Shown: positions 34,715 to 43,466 of the stretch, piece after piece
Position numbering within the stretch: position 1 is the first letter of the stretch
Layout: every line of letters starts with the position of its first letter
Translations under genes and position numbers: made by a program
Notes under the pieces: generated by a model
Told to the model about the DNA's origin: nothing
Database searches by the model: none
The model's input: the letters and a program-made list of their open reading frames with translations, nothing else
From: Candidatus Frackibacter sp. WG13
GTDB taxonomy: Bacteria > Bacillota > Halanaerobiia > Halobacteroidales > Acetohalobiaceae
Assembly: GCF_900114655.1 (NCBI RefSeq)
Contig: NZ_FOTT01000003.1
Span: forward strand, 1-64,000
Length of the DNA: 64,000 nt
Direction: 5' to 3'

Positions 34715-34752
34715 AACCCTAAATTAGAATTGATTCTAATTTGGGGTTGTTC
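34715..34752 (+). terminator. Probable terminator after the tautomerase gene
   Basis: A stem of about 15 bp with G-U pairs (34715-34730 with 34733-34748); the T tail is weak. Confidence 0.5.
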
Positions 34753-34792
34753 CATTATATTAATCAGAATACATTCAGATTGAGGTGGGCTT

Positions 34793-35686
34793 ATGAAATT
34801 AAATTATATTACACAAAATATAGGTTACTTGGAAAACAGGACCAAGATAGGTATAATAAAATTTAATAACGAAGTAATTCTAATTGATAGCGGTTTAGAT
34901 GATAGTGTAGGAAGAAAAGTATTAAGAGTGTTAGAAGAAGAGGGGCTTCACCCAAAAGCAATAATTAATACTCATGCCCATGCTGATCATTGTGGTGGCA
35001 ATGCTTATCTTAAGAGGAATACAGAGGTTGAAATTTATGCACCAAAAGTTGAAGCTGAGATGGTAAATGCTCCTTACATAGAACCGTTATATCTATTTTC
35101 AGGTGCTGCCCCAATAAAAGATTTAAAAAATAAATTTTTGATGGCGACTCCTTCAAAAGTAGACCAGATTATAGCTAAAGATAAATCTGAATTAGAGTTT
35201 GAAGGTCTGAAAATTAATATTCTTCCTTTACCTGGACATGCTCCTAATCAGATTGGAATTGGAATAGATAATATTCTATTCTGTGCTGATACTATCTTTT
35301 CAAAAGCAGTATTGAGAAAGCATAAAATTCCATTCTATATGGATATTAATAAGCAGAAGCAGACTTTAGATTTCTTAAAAAATAGTGATTATAAATTATA
35401 TATACCTGCCCATGGGGAGCCAATAGAGGATATTGAAGAATTAGTAGATGCTAATTTAAAAGTAATAGATGAGATAGAAAACTTAATATTAGAGATTACT
35501 AAAGAACTAAGTTCTACAGAAGAGATATTACAAGAGGTATGTAATCAATGCCAAATCAATATTGAGAGGATTCAACAGTATTATCTGCTAAAGACAGCGA
35601 TTAATGCATACCTTAGTTCTTTATATGAAAGAGGGAGTTTGGAGATAAGTATAAAGGAAAATTTATTATCTTGGAGAAATAAATAA
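34793..35686 (+). CDS. MBL-fold metallo-hydrolase
   Basis: A 297-residue metallo-beta-lactamase-fold protein. The metal motif THAHADHCGG lies near residue 61, with further ligands in PGHAPNQIG, FCADTIFSK and PAHGEP. The C-terminal 80 residues are helical and resemble the winged-helix-like tail of the glyoxalase II-like subgroup. The substrate is not assigned; thioester or lactone hydrolysis is typical. Confidence 0.8.
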   Translation: MKLNYITQNIGYLENRTKIGIIKFNNEVILIDSGLDDSVGRKVLRVLEEEGLHPKAIINTHAHADHCGGNAYLKRNTEVEIYAPKVEAEMVNAPYIEPLYLFSGAAPIKDLKNKFLMATPSKVDQIIAKDKSELEFEGLKINILPLPGHAPNQIGIGIDNILFCADTIFSKAVLRKHKIPFYMDINKQKQTLDFLKNSDYKLYIPAHGEPIEDIEELVDANLKVIDEIENLILEITKELSSTEEILQEVCNQCQINIERIQQYYLLKTAINAYLSSLYERGSLEISIKENLLSWRNK

Positions 35687-35720
35687 ATTAGAAATAATAA
35701 GTTTAGGAGGAGGAAAACTG

Positions 35721-36521
35721 ATGCTAGCAACTTTTACCTTAACAGTACCAGAATCTAAACGCTTAATTGCTAAAGGGGTTAAAGCTTTACCTGAAGTCAA
35801 AGAGGCTATGGAGAAGCATAAGATAATTGTAGCCGGAGGAACGACAAATGGTTACGTAGCTGAAGAGCTAATTGAGAAAGAATTAGAGAAAGAATATTAT
35901 ACGGCAGGAACTGTTAGTCAGGGATTACATTGTTCTACAGCTCCTAATAAGAGGATTAAATCATTAACTTTAGAAGCAGGAGAAGGTCAGGACGAAGATT
36001 GGCTTGATTTTTTAGGTGAGTTCACTAGTAGAGATGTCTTCATTAAAGGAGCTAATGCTTTTGATAATGAAGGAATAGCAGGAGTTTTAGCAGGACATCC
36101 AGAAGGTGGAACTATTGGTGCAGCGATAGGTACTTTAATAGCTAGAGGTGCATATTTGATCGTTCCTGTTGGCTTAGAAAAGAGAATAGAATCAGTTAAA
36201 AAAGCTAGTCAATTAGTAGGGATTGATAAAATCGATTACTCTTATGGGATGAAGGCAGGCTTGATTCCAGTAACTTATGGAAAGATAGTAACAGAATTAG
36301 AAGCTTTGAATATATTAACAGGAGTTGAGGTTGAACAAATTGCTGCTGGGGGGATAGGTGAATCCTCTGGGGCTGTAACTTTAGCGGTTGAAGGTACTGA
36401 AGACGAAGTAGTAGCAACAATGGAATTAATTAAAGAAATTAAGGGAGAACCAAAATTAGAAGCTAATAAAAAAGCATGTAAAGACTGTCCTAATCATTGT
36501 AATCAGGTCAAAGAGATTTAA
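35721..36521 (+). CDS. Conserved protein of unknown function with a C-terminal CxxCxxxC motif
   Basis: A 266-residue soluble protein that I do not recognise as a characterised enzyme. It begins ATFTLTVPESKRLIAKGVKALPEV. It has Gly-rich stretches (VAGGTTNGYVAEELI, GVLAGHPEGGTIGAAIGTLIARGAYLIVPVGLEKRI) that suggest a nucleotide- or cofactor-binding alpha/beta fold, and AAGGIGESSGAVTLAVEG near residue 213. It ends in CKDCPNHCNQ, a possible metal or Fe-S site. AGGAGGAGG precedes the ATG. Confidence 0.6.
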   Translation: MLATFTLTVPESKRLIAKGVKALPEVKEAMEKHKIIVAGGTTNGYVAEELIEKELEKEYYTAGTVSQGLHCSTAPNKRIKSLTLEAGEGQDEDWLDFLGEFTSRDVFIKGANAFDNEGIAGVLAGHPEGGTIGAAIGTLIARGAYLIVPVGLEKRIESVKKASQLVGIDKIDYSYGMKAGLIPVTYGKIVTELEALNILTGVEVEQIAAGGIGESSGAVTLAVEGTEDEVVATMELIKEIKGEPKLEANKKACKDCPNHCNQVKEI

Positions 36522-36539
36522 AAGTTTAATTGAGATTCA

Positions 36540-36588
36540 AATCATTAGGGTTTTAAATTATAAAACTTAAAGCCCTAATGATTATTTA
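36540..36588 (+). terminator. Intrinsic terminator
   Basis: A 15-bp stem (36540-36554 with 36569-36583) is followed by ATTTAT, after the unknown-function gene. Confidence 0.6.
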
Positions 36589-36671
36589 TCTTATTATTTA
36601 AATATAGTGATATTCAAAGAACGATTATAGGAAATAATAAAGAAAAGACTAATTATAAAGGGGTTAATAGA

Positions 36672-37907
36672 ATGCAATTAATAGGAATATTATTAGGGTT
36701 TATAATCATTTTATTTCTTAATTCTAAGAAAATCAATATGGGATTATCGTTATTAATTGGAGCTATATCTGCAGGCTTATTATCACAGATGAGTATTCAA
36801 GAAATAAGTTTGGTTATTTATGAAGCAATAGTAGAGCCAGTAACTTTACAATTAATTATTGTAGTGACAGTAATTAGTGGTCTAGGTTATATATTGAAAG
36901 AGACCGGTGATCTTGATCAAATGATAGATTCATTAATTTCTATTGTTAAGAACGGTAAACTGCTGAGTATGCTTTTGCCGGCATTAATTGGAACTTTATC
37001 TGTTCCTGGAGGAGCTATATTGTCTGCTCCGTTGATTAATGAAAGTGGGGATAGAATTAGTTTAGATAACGTTAGGAAAACAGCAAGTAATTTATTTTTT
37101 AGACATATATTCTTATTTGGATATCCATTGTATGGTGCTTTGATTTTAACTGGTGAGTTATTTAGTGTAGGAAAAACATTTATTTTAAGGTATAATGCTT
37201 TAATTATGTTAGCAGGTATTATATCTGCGTATTTAGTCTTTTTTAATAATAGTCATCAGGAAAGAGATGATAGTATTAAGAATGATGATAAAGGTGAAAC
37301 TATTAAGGAAATTATGAGATTTTTTATAAGTTTTTTACCAATCTTAGTTATTATAGTATTGGCATTGTTATTTGATGTCGCTTTTCATTATGCTGTATTT
37401 GTTGGGTTACTTATAGCAGTTATTAGAAAGTTACCTGAGGGTAATAAGGTTGTTGAATTTAGCAAAAGAATGAAGAGATTTGTATTTGAAGGTGTAAATT
37501 ATAAGATGGCTGGTTTAATTATTGGAGTTATGGCTTTTAAGTCAATAGTTGAAGCTAGTGGGGCAGTTAATGGTTTAGCTAATTTTTTAACTCATAGTGG
37601 GGTACCTTTAAGCTTGATGATTACTGTATTAGGTTTAATTACTGGTTACTTAACAGGAATGACTATGGCGGCATTGGGGATTTTAGCGCCAATATTTATT
37701 CCGTTGTTTCCAGAAGGTAATGTTGGTCCATATATTTCTCTATTATTTACTACTGCTTTTGTTGGTTATTTAATCTCTCCTATTCATCTTTGTCTTGCCT
37801 TGACCAAAGAATATTTTGAAGTTAGTTTTAAATCAGTTTATCGTATTACAGCTATACCGGGATTAGTTATGGTTGTTGTAGCTTTATTGCAAGTAATGAT
37901 AGGTTGA
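36672..37907 (+). CDS. DUF401 family membrane transporter
   Basis: A 411-residue membrane protein with about eleven hydrophobic segments, matching DUF401, a predicted carboxylate-type transporter family. Distinctive stretches are SVPGGAILSAPLINESGDR near residue 112, GYLTGMTMAALGILAPIF and FVGYLISPIHLCLALTKEYF, resembling ion-transporter (IT) superfamily permeases. The substrate is unknown. It is flanked by long untranslated regions. Confidence 0.75.
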   Translation: MQLIGILLGFIIILFLNSKKINMGLSLLIGAISAGLLSQMSIQEISLVIYEAIVEPVTLQLIIVVTVISGLGYILKETGDLDQMIDSLISIVKNGKLLSMLLPALIGTLSVPGGAILSAPLINESGDRISLDNVRKTASNLFFRHIFLFGYPLYGALILTGELFSVGKTFILRYNALIMLAGIISAYLVFFNNSHQERDDSIKNDDKGETIKEIMRFFISFLPILVIIVLALLFDVAFHYAVFVGLLIAVIRKLPEGNKVVEFSKRMKRFVFEGVNYKMAGLIIGVMAFKSIVEASGAVNGLANFLTHSGVPLSLMITVLGLITGYLTGMTMAALGILAPIFIPLFPEGNVGPYISLLFTTAFVGYLISPIHLCLALTKEYFEVSFKSVYRITAIPGLVMVVVALLQVMIG

Positions 37908-38089
37908 GATATAAAGTTTTTGATTTTATTAAAACTATAAGAATTTATTCTTTGAATTTTGGTTAAATTAATTGATAATTAAGTAGGTTTTATAATTAGA
38001 TTTCAAGCATAATTAACACAGAATTTTAGCATCGGCAATTAATTATGCAAGATCCTTAATTGGTTTATCGAAATTTGGAGGGATTCTTT

Positions 38090-39055
38090 GTGTTAAGAGA
38101 AAGAAGAATATCAGAGTCAAAGGTGGCAATTGGAGAAGGGTTGGAAGGAGATATTATCCAACAATTATTAGATACACTAAAGATAGAACAAGTTATCTCT
38201 TTTGAGGATACAGTAACTATTACACCTAATTGGGTTAATACCAATGCTCCGGAAACCGGAACTGTTGTAGGGCCGCAGTCTTTACAAAAGTTAATTCAAT
38301 ATATTAAGGGACAATCCCCAGGAAGAGTAGTAATTGCTACTGGGTCTGGTGGTGATGAAACAACGAAGGTATTAAAAAAGACCGGTTATCAACAGATTAT
38401 TGAGAAAGAAGATGTAGAATTTGTTGATTTAAATTATGGCCCTTATGAAGAGTTTGAGATTAATCATCCAAAGTTTAAAAAGATAAAATTAAATAAGCTC
38501 TTAAAAGAAACAGATTTTTTAATCTCTTATACTCAGATTAAACATCACGAGGAAGCAACAGTCTCTTTGGGTATTAAAAATATTGCTTTGGCTTGTCCTC
38601 CGGCAGAGTTACATGGGTTTCCGAAAGCAGGTCAAGGAATTCATGAATACTTGCATGAATTTATTACTGCTATGGCAGAATTAATACCTATAGACCTTGC
38701 AATATTAAGTGGGGACCAAGGAATGGTTGGAACAGGGCCTTCGCATGGGAAACCAGTTAATGCTGATTTAGTTGTAGCTGGTACTGATCCAGTCACTACT
38801 GATGTAGTAGGAGCTCGTTTACTAGGTTTTAGGCAACAAGCAGTTCGTTATTTGCATAATTTAGTTAGAGAAGGAGTAGGGGAAGGAGATTTAAAGAAGG
38901 TAACTTTATTAGGAATGCCGCTCAAGCAAGCAGAAGAGAAATTTAGTCAAGCCGCTTATGATTATAAAATTGCTTTAGATAAATATGAAATTTTACCACT
39001 ACACTTACGACCTAAAGAAAGAACCGAAGCAACATCAGATGCTATTTCTCATTAA
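38090..39055 (+). CDS. DUF362 domain protein
   Basis: A 321-residue DUF362 protein. The GTG at 38090 is chosen because GGAGGG at 38078-38083 is ideally placed; a TTG at 38060 would put the ribosome site inside the gene. Visible family segments are KVAIGEGLEGDI, PNWVNTNAPETGT, SYTQIKHHEEATVSLGIKN and GTDPVTTDVVGARLLGF. Many DUF362 proteins also carry ferredoxin clusters, but this one has none. The function is unknown. Confidence 0.72.
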   Translation: MLRERRISESKVAIGEGLEGDIIQQLLDTLKIEQVISFEDTVTITPNWVNTNAPETGTVVGPQSLQKLIQYIKGQSPGRVVIATGSGGDETTKVLKKTGYQQIIEKEDVEFVDLNYGPYEEFEINHPKFKKIKLNKLLKETDFLISYTQIKHHEEATVSLGIKNIALACPPAELHGFPKAGQGIHEYLHEFITAMAELIPIDLAILSGDQGMVGTGPSHGKPVNADLVVAGTDPVTTDVVGARLLGFRQQAVRYLHNLVREGVGEGDLKKVTLLGMPLKQAEEKFSQAAYDYKIALDKYEILPLHLRPKERTEATSDAISH

Positions 39056-39090
39056 ATGGAAATAAATTATAAATAAATTCCAAAAAACCC

Positions 39091-39119
39091 TTGACTAATT
39101 TCAAATATTATGCTACAAT
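39091..39119 (+). promoter_or_regulatory. Promoter of the Leu T-box/acyl-CoA ligase unit
   Basis: TTGACT-17 bp-TACAAT, almost the same as the promoter at 29753-29781. Confidence 0.75.
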
Positions 39120-39157
39120 CGTTAACAACAAAATATGAATACATTATTAAAAATAAA

Positions 39158-39400
39158 GATAGGGAGTAGTAAAATACTAGTAGATTTTTAGAGAGCTATC
39201 GGTTGGTGGGAGATGGTATCTACTACTTTTGAACTCACCCTGGAGTTGTTAATCTGAAATATAAGTAGGATTATATCGGTGCCTTCCGTTAAGAGGTTAA
39301 GAGGGATTACATCTTAATTATTAGGTGTAATAACTAGAGTGGTAACGCGGATTAAATCTTTCGTCTCTATTTGTATACGTAGAGGTGAAAGATTTTTATA
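39158..39400 (+). promoter_or_regulatory. T-box leader A, specifier CTC (Leu)
   Basis: A complete T-box with Stem I (AGAGAGC, GGTTGGTGGGAG), specifier GAA-CTC-accCTGGAG, T-box AGAGTGGTAACGCGG at 39336-39350, and a terminator with 15-bp stem (39354-39368 with 39381-39395) and T-run. CTC at the specifier position indicates tRNA-Leu. Confidence 0.88.
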
Positions 39401-39466
39401 TTTTAAATGAAGTTATAGATTAGGTGAATATTAAATTGTGAAAATTTAATACTAGTAAAAAACGAA

Positions 39467-39709
39467 GATAGGGAGTAGTAAAATACTAGTAGATTTTTAG
39501 AGAGCTATCGGTTGGTGGGAGATAGTATCTACTACTTTTGAACTCACCCTGGAGTTGTTAATCTGAAATATAGTAAGATTATATCGGTGCCTTCCGTTAA
39601 GAGGTTAAGAGGGGTCTTGTCTTATCTTTTAAGACAAGACAATTAGAGTGGTAACGCGGATTAATCCTTCCGTCTCTATTAATATTAATAGAGACGGAAG
39701 GATTTTTTG
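39467..39709 (+). promoter_or_regulatory. T-box leader B, specifier CTC (Leu), near-identical copy
   Basis: The first 145 bases repeat leader A with only a few differences, at an offset of 309 bp. The T-box AGAGTGGTAACGCGG is at 39645-39659, and a perfect 18-bp terminator stem (39663-39680 with 39687-39704) precedes a T-run. This is a tandem duplication of one leader. Confidence 0.88.
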
Positions 39710-39776
39710 ATTTTTATTAGGATTAAAACTGAGTAGAAGAGAAGAAGAGTATATTTTAAGGAGGTTTATTATAATT

Positions 39777-41399
39777 ATGACTAAAGAGTTAGAGATGACA
39801 ATAGGTGAATTGTTAGATCAGCAAGCAGTAGAGTATGCGGAGAATGATGCTGTAGTTTATGTGGAAGAAGGGATTAGGTATAGTTATCGAGAATTTAGAG
39901 ATGTTTGTAATCAGGCAGCGAAAGGGTTTATGAAGCTAGGGATTGAAGTAGGAGATCACATAGCAGTTTGGGCCCATAATCGTCCAGAATGGTTGACGAC
40001 ACAGTTTGCTACGGGGAAGATGGGTGGAATCTTAGTTACTGTAAATACTAATTACCGAACTTCTGAATTGGAATATCTGTTAAAGAATTCTGATACTGAA
40101 ACTTTAATTTTATCAGAAGGAATGAGAACTAGTTATCCAGAGATTTTATATAAGATTTGTCCGGAATTAAAAGAATGCGAACCAGGGGAGTTAGAGTCTG
40201 AAAAGTTGCCTCGTCTTAAGAATATAATATATATTGGCGAAGGAGAGGCACCTGCTGGTATGTATCACTGGGATGATATTATGGAGATGGGTAAAGAAGT
40301 TAGTGATGTCCAGTTAGAGGAACGACAAGATAGCTTGGATCCTGATGATGTGATTAATATGCAGTATACTTCTGGTACTACTGGATTTCCGAAGGGAGTT
40401 ATGTTAACCCATGCTAATATTATAGCCGATGCTACTTATATAGGGGAATGTATGGACTTTAGTCATGAAGATCGTTTATGTATTCCAGTACCATTCTTCC
40501 ATTGCTTTGGTTGTGTGCTAGGCACACTAACTTGTGTAACAGCAGGAGCAACAATGGTTCCAGTAGTTAAGTTTAAGCCGGAACCAGTTTTAAAAGCGAT
40601 TGAAGCAGAGCGATGTACAGCGGTGCATGGGGTGCCAACAATGTTCATTGCTAAATTAGAAGATCCTAATTTTGATAAGTATGATCTTAGTTCTTTACGA
40701 ACAGGAATTATGGCCGGATCTCCTTGTCCAATGTCGGTTATGAGACAGGTAATTGATAAAATGGGAGCAGATGAAATAACTATTGCTTATGGTCAAACAG
40801 AATCTTCGCCGGTAATTACCCAGACTAGGGTTGATGATTCTATTGAAAGGAAAGTATCTACGGTAGGTAAGGCATTGCCTAATGTAGAAGTTAAGATTGT
40901 AGATCCGGAGACTGGTGAAGAAGTAGGACCAGGAATTCAAGGTGAATTATGTACTCGTGGCTTTCATGTAATGAAAGGATATTATAAGATGCCAGAAGCT
41001 ACAGAAGAGGCTATTGATGAAGATGGTTGGTTGCATACAGGAGATTTAGCTGTTATGGATCGTGATGGTTACTTTAAGATTACTGGTCGCCTTAAAGATA
41101 TGATTATTCGTGGTGGAGAGAATGTATATCCACGTGAAGTTGAGGAATTCATGTATGAACATCCTGAGATTAAAGATGTGCAAGTAGTAGGTATTCCAGA
41201 TGAAAAGTATGGAGAAGAAGTAATGGCCTATATTCAATTAAAAGAAGGAACAGAGGCAACTTCTGAAGAAATTTTTGATTATTTCAAGGATAAACTTTCG
41301 TGGTATAAGATTCCAAAAAAGATTGAAATAGTCGATGAATATCCAATGACAGCTAGTGGGAAGGTGCAAAAATATAAATTAAGAGAAATGGCAATGTAA
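39777..41399 (+). CDS. AMP-forming acyl-CoA ligase under Leu T-box control
   Basis: A 540-residue AMP-dependent synthetase that activates a carboxylic acid to its CoA thioester via an acyl-adenylate. Motifs are YTSGTTGFPKGVMLTH (residues about 201-216), YGQTESSPV, GELCTRGFHVMKGYY, TGDLAVMDRDGYFKITGRLKDMI and the catalytic Lys in TASGKVQKYKLR. It resembles medium- or branched-chain fatty acid-CoA ligases. Its only visible upstream control is a pair of leucine T-boxes. That suggests the product feeds leucine synthesis, for example isovalerate to isovaleryl-CoA followed by reductive carboxylation (inference). Confidence 0.88.
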   Translation: MTKELEMTIGELLDQQAVEYAENDAVVYVEEGIRYSYREFRDVCNQAAKGFMKLGIEVGDHIAVWAHNRPEWLTTQFATGKMGGILVTVNTNYRTSELEYLLKNSDTETLILSEGMRTSYPEILYKICPELKECEPGELESEKLPRLKNIIYIGEGEAPAGMYHWDDIMEMGKEVSDVQLEERQDSLDPDDVINMQYTSGTTGFPKGVMLTHANIIADATYIGECMDFSHEDRLCIPVPFFHCFGCVLGTLTCVTAGATMVPVVKFKPEPVLKAIEAERCTAVHGVPTMFIAKLEDPNFDKYDLSSLRTGIMAGSPCPMSVMRQVIDKMGADEITIAYGQTESSPVITQTRVDDSIERKVSTVGKALPNVEVKIVDPETGEEVGPGIQGELCTRGFHVMKGYYKMPEATEEAIDEDGWLHTGDLAVMDRDGYFKITGRLKDMIIRGGENVYPREVEEFMYEHPEIKDVQVVGIPDEKYGEEVMAYIQLKEGTEATSEEIFDYFKDKLSWYKIPKKIEIVDEYPMTASGKVQKYKLREMAM

Positions 41400-41465
41400 T
41401 TTAGAATCTATTAATATTATTGAAAATCTTTAGTTTAATTTAAAATTGTTTAGGACAGAATGAAT

Positions 41466-41496
41466 AAAAGGTTGCTACTTAAGTAGCAACCTTTTA
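41466..41496. terminator. Perfect palindromic terminator
   Basis: A 15-bp perfect stem (41466-41480 with 41481-41495) with A-run and T-run on either side. It ends the acyl-CoA ligase and can serve the minus-strand tRNAs. Confidence 0.7.
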
Positions 41497-41567
41497 TAAG
41501 TTTATATAAAAAATAATTTAAATTTTTTATTTTATAATTCGCTTTTTAAAATGTTAACTATAAAAAA

Positions 41568-41652
<85 letters not shown>

Positions 41653-41656
41653 TAAA

Positions 41657-41733
41657 TGGTCGGAGCGAAAGGATTTGAACCTTCGACCCCCTGGTCCCAA
41701 ACCAGGTGCGCTACCAAACTGCGCCACGCTCCG
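41657..41733 (-). tRNA. tRNA-Pro (anticodon TGG)
   Basis: A 77-nt cloverleaf with acceptor CGGAGCG/CGCTCCG and anticodon stem CCTGG/CCAGG enclosing TGG. CCA is encoded. It is four bases upstream of tRNA-Tyr in the same transcript. Confidence 0.95.
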
Positions 41734-41747
41734 ATGCAACAATATAA

Positions 41748-41776
41748 ATTATAAATGATTTTTTCTTTATAGTCAA
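41748..41776 (-). promoter_or_regulatory. Promoter of tRNA-Pro/tRNA-Tyr
   Basis: On the minus strand, TTGACT-17 bp-TATAAT, 14 bp upstream of tRNA-Pro. Confidence 0.7.
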
Positions 41777-41815
41777 GAGGAAAATTGAAAAAAATTAAAT
41801 TAATTAAGCTAAAGA

Positions 41816-41846
41816 AAAACCTTACTGGGAATTCCAGTAAGGTTTT
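41816..41846 (-). terminator. Terminator of the Nfu gene
   Basis: A 13-bp stem (41816-41828 with 41834-41846); on the minus strand it is followed by TTTTTCTTT. Confidence 0.75.
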
Positions 41847-41864
41847 AATTCTTTAAAATAAATT

Positions 41865-42086
41865 TTATTCTACAGACTCTACAGATTCTACTGCAGGAAC
41901 TTCTTCCTTAAGTACTCTTTCAATACCATTCTTAAGAGTCATTTGAGACATAGGGCAACCGCCGCAAGCTCCTGTTAACCTAACTTTTACGACGCCTCCA
42001 TCAATTTCAACTAATTCAACATCTCCACCATCAGCTTGTAGAGATGGTCTAACCTTATTTAAAGCAGCTTGAACTTCTTCTTTCAA
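41865..42086 (-). CDS. NifU C-terminal-domain (Nfu) iron-sulfur scaffold
   Basis: A 73-residue Nfu-type protein that carries and delivers Fe-S clusters. The cluster motif CGGCPMS is at about residues 41-47, with [15 protein letters not shown] upstream, both typical. The start is TTG with GGAGGTGA in front. The Fe-S-rich hydrogenase operon lies about 800 bp away; functional linkage is only a suggestion. Confidence 0.92.
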   Translation of the reverse strand: MKEEVQAALNKVRPSLQADGGDVELVEIDGGVVKVRLTGACGGCPMSQMTLKNGIERVLKEEVPAVESVESVE

Positions 42087-42288
42087 TTCAAGTCACCTCC
42101 TCCCAAAATAAACCTTGAATGCCAAGACTATTTCTAGTATATCAAAAATCAAATAAGTAATACTGTTAAATAGCTTACATTTCTAAAAAAATATTCTCAA
42201 CAACTACTATTTCTTGATAGAGAATAATATTCCTTTTTAAATTAATGAAAAATATTTTAGAGATATGATTTATTATATTTTTTAGCTT

Positions 42289-42317
42289 TTGACAATTAGT
42301 GTTATGATTGATATAAT
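42289..42317 (+). promoter_or_regulatory. Promoter of perR
   Basis: TTGACA-17 bp-TATAAT. A 12-bp palindrome TAATAATTATTA follows at 42330-42341 and could be an operator, but it does not fit the PerR consensus well. Confidence 0.65.
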
Positions 42318-42366
42318 TAAAATAGCAATTAATAATTATTACTATTAGCAAATAAAGGGTGAAAAA

Positions 42367-42765
42367 ATGGGTAAATCTAAACCTAAAAGAAGAATGACAA
42401 AGCAGCGGAAGAAGATATTAGAAATTTTAAAGAGTACAGATACTCATCCTACTGCTGATTGGATTTATGACCAGGTGAAAGAAGAGATTCCTAATATTAG
42501 TTTAGGCACTGTCTATCGGAACTTAAATGTGTTAAAAGAGATGGGTAAGATTATGGAATTAAATTACGGTAGCTCTTATAGTCGTTTCGATGGCAATCCC
42601 AAAAATCATTATCACTTTACTTGTGTAGGATGTGGTAAGGTAATGGATGTCGATGAACCAATCCATGTTGAAATAAATCATAATATAGAAAATAAAATGG
42701 ATTGTAATATCGATCATCATCGGATGGAGTTTTTTGGTCAATGTTCAGAATGTAAAAATGAATAG
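42367..42765 (+). CDS. perR: PerR-type peroxide-responsive repressor
   Basis: A 132-residue Fur-family protein closest to PerR. HPTADWIYD supplies the first regulatory His, and SRFDGNPKNHYHFTC supplies the Asp and His ligands. HHRMEFFGQC and the CVGC/CSEC pairs complete the regulatory and structural metal sites. PerR senses H2O2 through metal-catalysed oxidation of its His ligands. It is monocistronic. A peroxiredoxin gene (prxU) is elsewhere in this window, but I could not find a convincing PerR box there. Confidence 0.87.
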   Translation: MGKSKPKRRMTKQRKKILEILKSTDTHPTADWIYDQVKEEIPNISLGTVYRNLNVLKEMGKIMELNYGSSYSRFDGNPKNHYHFTCVGCGKVMDVDEPIHVEINHNIENKMDCNIDHHRMEFFGQCSECKNE

Positions 42766-42774
42766 AATTTAGTT

Positions 42775-42807
42775 AAAGCACCAGGAATATTATTCTTGGT
42801 GCTTTTT
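42775..42807 (+). terminator. Terminator of perR
   Basis: A 15-bp stem with G-U pairs (42775-42789 with 42791-42805) is followed by a T-run. Confidence 0.75.
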
Positions 42808-42898
42808 TATTTTTAATTACTATATATTCTAATACAGAATATTTTTTAAAGGCTATGGAGATAATATTCAATGTAGATTATTAGGGAGGTGTAGTTTA

Positions 42899-43453
42899 TT
42901 GGCGACTACAGAAGAGAAGATTAATACAGAGCAGACAGGAAATGAAATAGAAGGTCATGAGATAGAAGATGAAGCAATAGATGATGTTAAATTGACAGAA
43001 GAAGAGTTAAAAGAGTTGGAAAAAATTATAGAAGAGAATAAAGGGCAAAGAGGAGTTCTAATTAATGTTTTACATAAAGCACAAAAGATACTTGGTTATT
43101 TGCCAAGAGAGATACAAGTTCGAGTCGCAAGGGGATTAGATATTCCTTTTAGTAAAGTTTATAGTGTGGTAAGTTTTTATTCTTTATTTTCTACTAATCC
43201 TCGGGGAAAATATACTATAGAAGTCTGTACTGGCACGGCATGTTATGTAAAAGGGGCAGAAGATATTTTAAAAAAATTAAAGAATGAATTAGAAATAGAA
43301 CCGGGAGAAACTACTGATGATAAATTGTTTACATTAGAGACTACTCGTTGTGTAGGAGCTTGCGGCATGGCACCAGTAGTTATAATTGGTGATGATGCAC
43401 ATGGGCGATTAACAGTAGAAGATGTACCAAAATTATTGGAGCAATATCAATAG
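42899..43453 (+). CDS. hydC: [FeFe] hydrogenase gamma subunit (NuoE-like)
   Basis: A 184-residue NuoE-like subunit carrying one [2Fe-2S] cluster, with ligands in CTGTACYVKG and TTRCVGACGMAP. The start is TTG with AGGGAGGTG upstream. A 45-residue acidic N-terminal extension precedes the domain. It is the first gene of a three-gene operon encoding a trimeric hydrogenase of the HydABC type. Confidence 0.88.
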   Translation: MATTEEKINTEQTGNEIEGHEIEDEAIDDVKLTEEELKELEKIIEENKGQRGVLINVLHKAQKILGYLPREIQVRVARGLDIPFSKVYSVVSFYSLFSTNPRGKYTIEVCTGTACYVKGAEDILKKLKNELEIEPGETTDDKLFTLETTRCVGACGMAPVVIIGDDAHGRLTVEDVPKLLEQYQ

Positions 43454-43466
43454 AAGGAGGGAGAGT

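Noticed and set aside
42330-42341. PerR autoregulatory box
   Set aside because: TAATAATTATTA is palindromic but has an even centre and does not align with the 7-1-7 PerR consensus; it is kept only as a note under the promoter.
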